Assembly: GCA_013396635.1 (NCBI GenBank)
Contig: WBMW01000788.1
Coordinates: 1,559,864-1,623,863 of the forward strand
Reading direction: 5' to 3'
Origin: Penelope pileata
Taxonomy: Eukaryota > Chordata > Aves > Galliformes > Cracidae
Length of the DNA: 64,000 bases
The notes under the pieces were generated by a model. That model was not told where the DNA came from, made no database searches, and saw only the letters and a program-made list of their open reading frames with translations. Made by a program: the position numbers and the translations under genes. Shown in pieces: positions 61,237 through 64,000 of the stretch (positions are counted from its first letter, which is position 1; every line of letters begins with the position of its first letter).

Positions 61237-64000
61237 TAATGTCCACCTCCACTATCTCCTCACAAATACATCATTTTCAGACAACATTTTTTACAGTCAC
61301 TTATGTTTTCAAGTACTGCTGTCAGTCAAAGTAGCACAAGCCAAAACTGATAAGCAATGCACTGAGGACACAAATTGTGGGCTGGAACGAACGGTGGCTT
61401 TTTGACATTCCTCAGTTTCTGAGTTGTTTGAGTGTCAGAGTCAGATGAAAAGCAATCCTAAAAGCAGCACAGAGTCTACAGAGAACTGCAGTACCTGTAC
61501 AATAAAAGGATAAAGGCAAAGGAAATACATTCATATGAAGACAGCACATTTGATCATTTCTGCATCTCAGAGTTTAAAAGAAACGTCTACAAAGCGCACT
61601 GCTCCTAGGCCTGAGACAAGCCATACCAGACAGTTTGGGAGTTCTGAGCCAATCAGTCAACCTATAACCACTGTCATAAATCAGGTATGTTGTGTAGGTA
61701 TATAAAAGGTTTTCATCTCATAATATTTTCAGTATAATTTATAGAATATTCTGGTGTTTTGGCTATAAATTGATCTCATTAAAATCCTGACCAAGTCAGT
61801 ATTTATGAGTCTTTCCCATGACTTCTGTTATTTCTAAGAGTTCATGACTGGCTTCTTTAAATATCTTTAAATTTGAAGTTTTATTCTTTTTATAGAATCA
61901 CTGTATTGTGTAATATTAAATAACTGACTTCTGTGTCATGAATTTAGTCCTGAATCAAGGCCTTCTTCCCTTTAAAATGAGAGGGCTTAGGTCAATCATA
62001 GGTTTACTGTAACAGGAATTATTCTAATGCCTTTAATACTCCGAGATTCTTAATAATAGACGCATGTTACAGCAGAGTTTTTGTGTATCTCTTCTACTAT
62101 CACAAATGAATCCTATAAGGAAACATAATTTATTTTTCTGGCATAAATGAACAGGCGGATCACAAAACATTGAAAAATCATCTGCAATTGATGCTGTGAT
62201 TAAGGAACAAATGTCATGACTACTTTTTAAAAAAACTTACTGTTATTTGAGCAAAATGCAAAACATGATTGTTCTAAACACTCCAAAGAAATACAGACTT
62301 TAGAGCATGTTTTTAAAGTGCTGAAACTATCTGTATGTTCATACATACATTCATAAATTAATCAAATATTTTCAGGGACTTCAGAAAAAGCTTCTTTATA
62401 TTTTCAAGCATAATTAGAATAGAAAAATGTATATCTTGTCTGAAGGTCAATACTCTATATGTTTAACCCCAGTTCAGGCACAGCTCCACCTAAACATAGT
62501 GCTAGATTTTAATCATGCAAGATTTTAAGCAGTATCAAGATTATTCTGCTTCTAGTGGTGACAGAAGAGAGCAATGGATAAGGTGTCATACTGTATCAGA
62601 ACTCTCAGGTTTCAGAATAGTCATCTATCAACTTCTAAACTCTTTTGGACCACTTCACATATAGATTTGAAGAAGGAAATAAGGGAAACCAGTACTAAAT
62701 TGGGCAAACTGCAAATAAAACCAAAAATGGTCATGCCAAACCATTAAGATACTGAGCTTCTGATATCTCATCTGCAGAGGTGGGTTGGAGCAAAAAAACA
62801 TCACCAGCTTTTCTAAAGTAGAAAGTATGTTCTAAAAATGTAGCCAAAACCCAGGCTATGGCAAGGATCATAAATAACATATATATTTATTTCTGAGGGA
62901 TTATCACTATTATACAAAAGGAAACACCAGAAGCAGTCTTGTAGTAACAAAGCTTCTTTATGTGCTTGTTTAAATTTCAACTACCACTCACATACCCCGA
63001 AATCTAAATAAATTACACAGCTGAGCACAAATGAATGTTCATCCATATGCCATGTACCAGAACCATGAAATTGGGTACAGGATGTGGGAAAAAATAAGGA
63101 ATTTTCAGTAGAACTTTTAGAAATGTCCTTTAAGACCTTGCATAAAACCTCCAGCTATCTAGCTGCCTGTCACCAGCTGTCCCAGTGGAAAAGTGTCACT
63201 GGAAGGCATGCAAACCTCACCAGAAAGTCCGGTCACTCAGGCCCGCTATCCTTCTAAGATCAGAAGGAAGTCTTGTTAAAAACTGGGGTGGTTTTTTTTT
63301 TTGTTGTTGTTGGTTTTTTTGCTTTTGTTGTTGTTTCCCATTTCCAATCCTAAAAATGTCAATAGAGTTTCTAAAAGAAGCATTAATTGACACAAGAAAG
63401 CTTGCTTCTTTTCACAGATGTAGGGAAATGAGATTGCAAAACACATTCAGCATCCAACCATGAACAATGAGTTCAAATTCAAATAGAAATAACGTATGGC
63501 AAAATTTACACTTACAAAGCCTTCCAGTTCTTCCAGACTACCAGCATTGCAGGGAAAGATCATAATTTGATATTGTTTCTATTATTTCAGAAACTGATTC
63601 AAGTTCTGAAAGTGATTCACTGGTGTTCAGATATGATCTGAGTTGCCTTGGCATAAATCTCTAACAACTCAGACTCAACAGTGAAAGGACTGAGGGTGGG
63701 AGAGCAGCTTTTGGTATCACAAGTGCATCCTAGGGCACACAGACAGCTGTGCCCTTGGCAGAAAACCTCCTAAGACCACTGCCACCACCTTCAGTAATCT
63801 CCAGTTGTCCTTAGGTCTCCTGCAAAATCGCAGGACTTCAATGGTGGACGCAGCAGAGGCTCGAGCAATGACAATGCAGCATTTCTTCCCGAGACTCTGC
63901 TCTGTTCCCAAAAAAAGGCAGTTTACATTTTGCCCAGATGCAGTCTGAGCTTCTAAGTTAAAGTGTCCATTTCCAGACAGCTCAGCATTGTCTAAGTGCA
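61237..64000. other. AT-rich non-coding stretch
   Basis: No gene or identifiable transposon is visible. A poly-T and (TTG)n tract lies at 63292-63336. Open frames are at most about 92 codons, with translations dominated by the simple repeat or by random composition. Confidence 0.6.
63292..63336. repeat. Poly-T with (TTG)n tract
   Basis: A T run is followed by TTGTTGTTGTTGG, a second T run, and then TTTTGTTGTTGTTT. This is a compound simple repeat. On the minus strand it reads as A-rich with CAA units, as at the tail of some retroposons, but no body is recognised. Confidence 0.85.

Noticed and set aside
1..64000. tRNA, rRNA, spliceosomal RNA, CRISPR array or a new gene system
   Set aside because: I looked for tRNA T-loop motifs, snRNA-type starts and regularly spaced repeats by eye and found none. 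A covariance-model search would be needed to exclude degraded copies.

Overview
This window looks like AT-rich non-coding DNA from a bird nuclear genome, most likely a galliform. The evidence is the repeat content: CR1 LINE fragments with the typical octamer tail (ATTCTATG-type), two copies of a mariner element that closely resembles chicken Galluhop, and two solo LTRs of the avian ERV-L type. I found no protein-coding exon, tRNA, rRNA or CRISPR array that I could defend. The open reading frames are short (the longest is 169 codons, and that one is an assembly artefact). None resembles a known host protein. The segment is therefore a gene desert or part of a very large intron.

Layout: 1-4869 is AT-rich unique-looking sequence. 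4870-5685 is a sharply bounded GC-rich island of unknown origin. 5686-11941 is AT-rich. 11942-12485 is an ERV-L-type solo LTR on the minus strand. 14945-15949 is a 5'-truncated mariner (+), which contains a 266-base exact duplication around a single N, almost certainly an assembly error. 15950-27295 is AT-rich with a 46-bp tandem duplication near 25.3 kb. 27296-27470 is a CR1 3' end (-). 27471-40215 is AT-rich. 40216-40389 is a CR1 3' end (+). 40653-40697 is a poly-A run broken by an N. About 52375-52520 is an internal CR1 reverse-transcriptase fragment (-). 55.0-55.7 kb and 57.2-58.1 kb look like conserved-non-coding-element candidates. 58826-59805 is an internally deleted mariner (+) with a CR1 3' end inserted inside its transposase remnant. 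60698-61231 is a second ERV-L-type solo LTR, on the plus strand. The rest is AT-rich.

The interpretable content is a transposon fossil record. The mariner near 59 kb came first and was later hit by a CR1. Both ERV-L copies appear reduced to solo LTRs by recombination. All transposase and reverse-transcriptase coding remnants are dead. I did not find a new biological system. The observations most worth following up are the assembly duplication at 15.4-15.9 kb, the nested and internally deleted mariner, the unexplained GC-rich island, and the possible regulatory elements at 55-58 kb. Element names and family matches rest on recognition from memory and were not checked against a repeat library.
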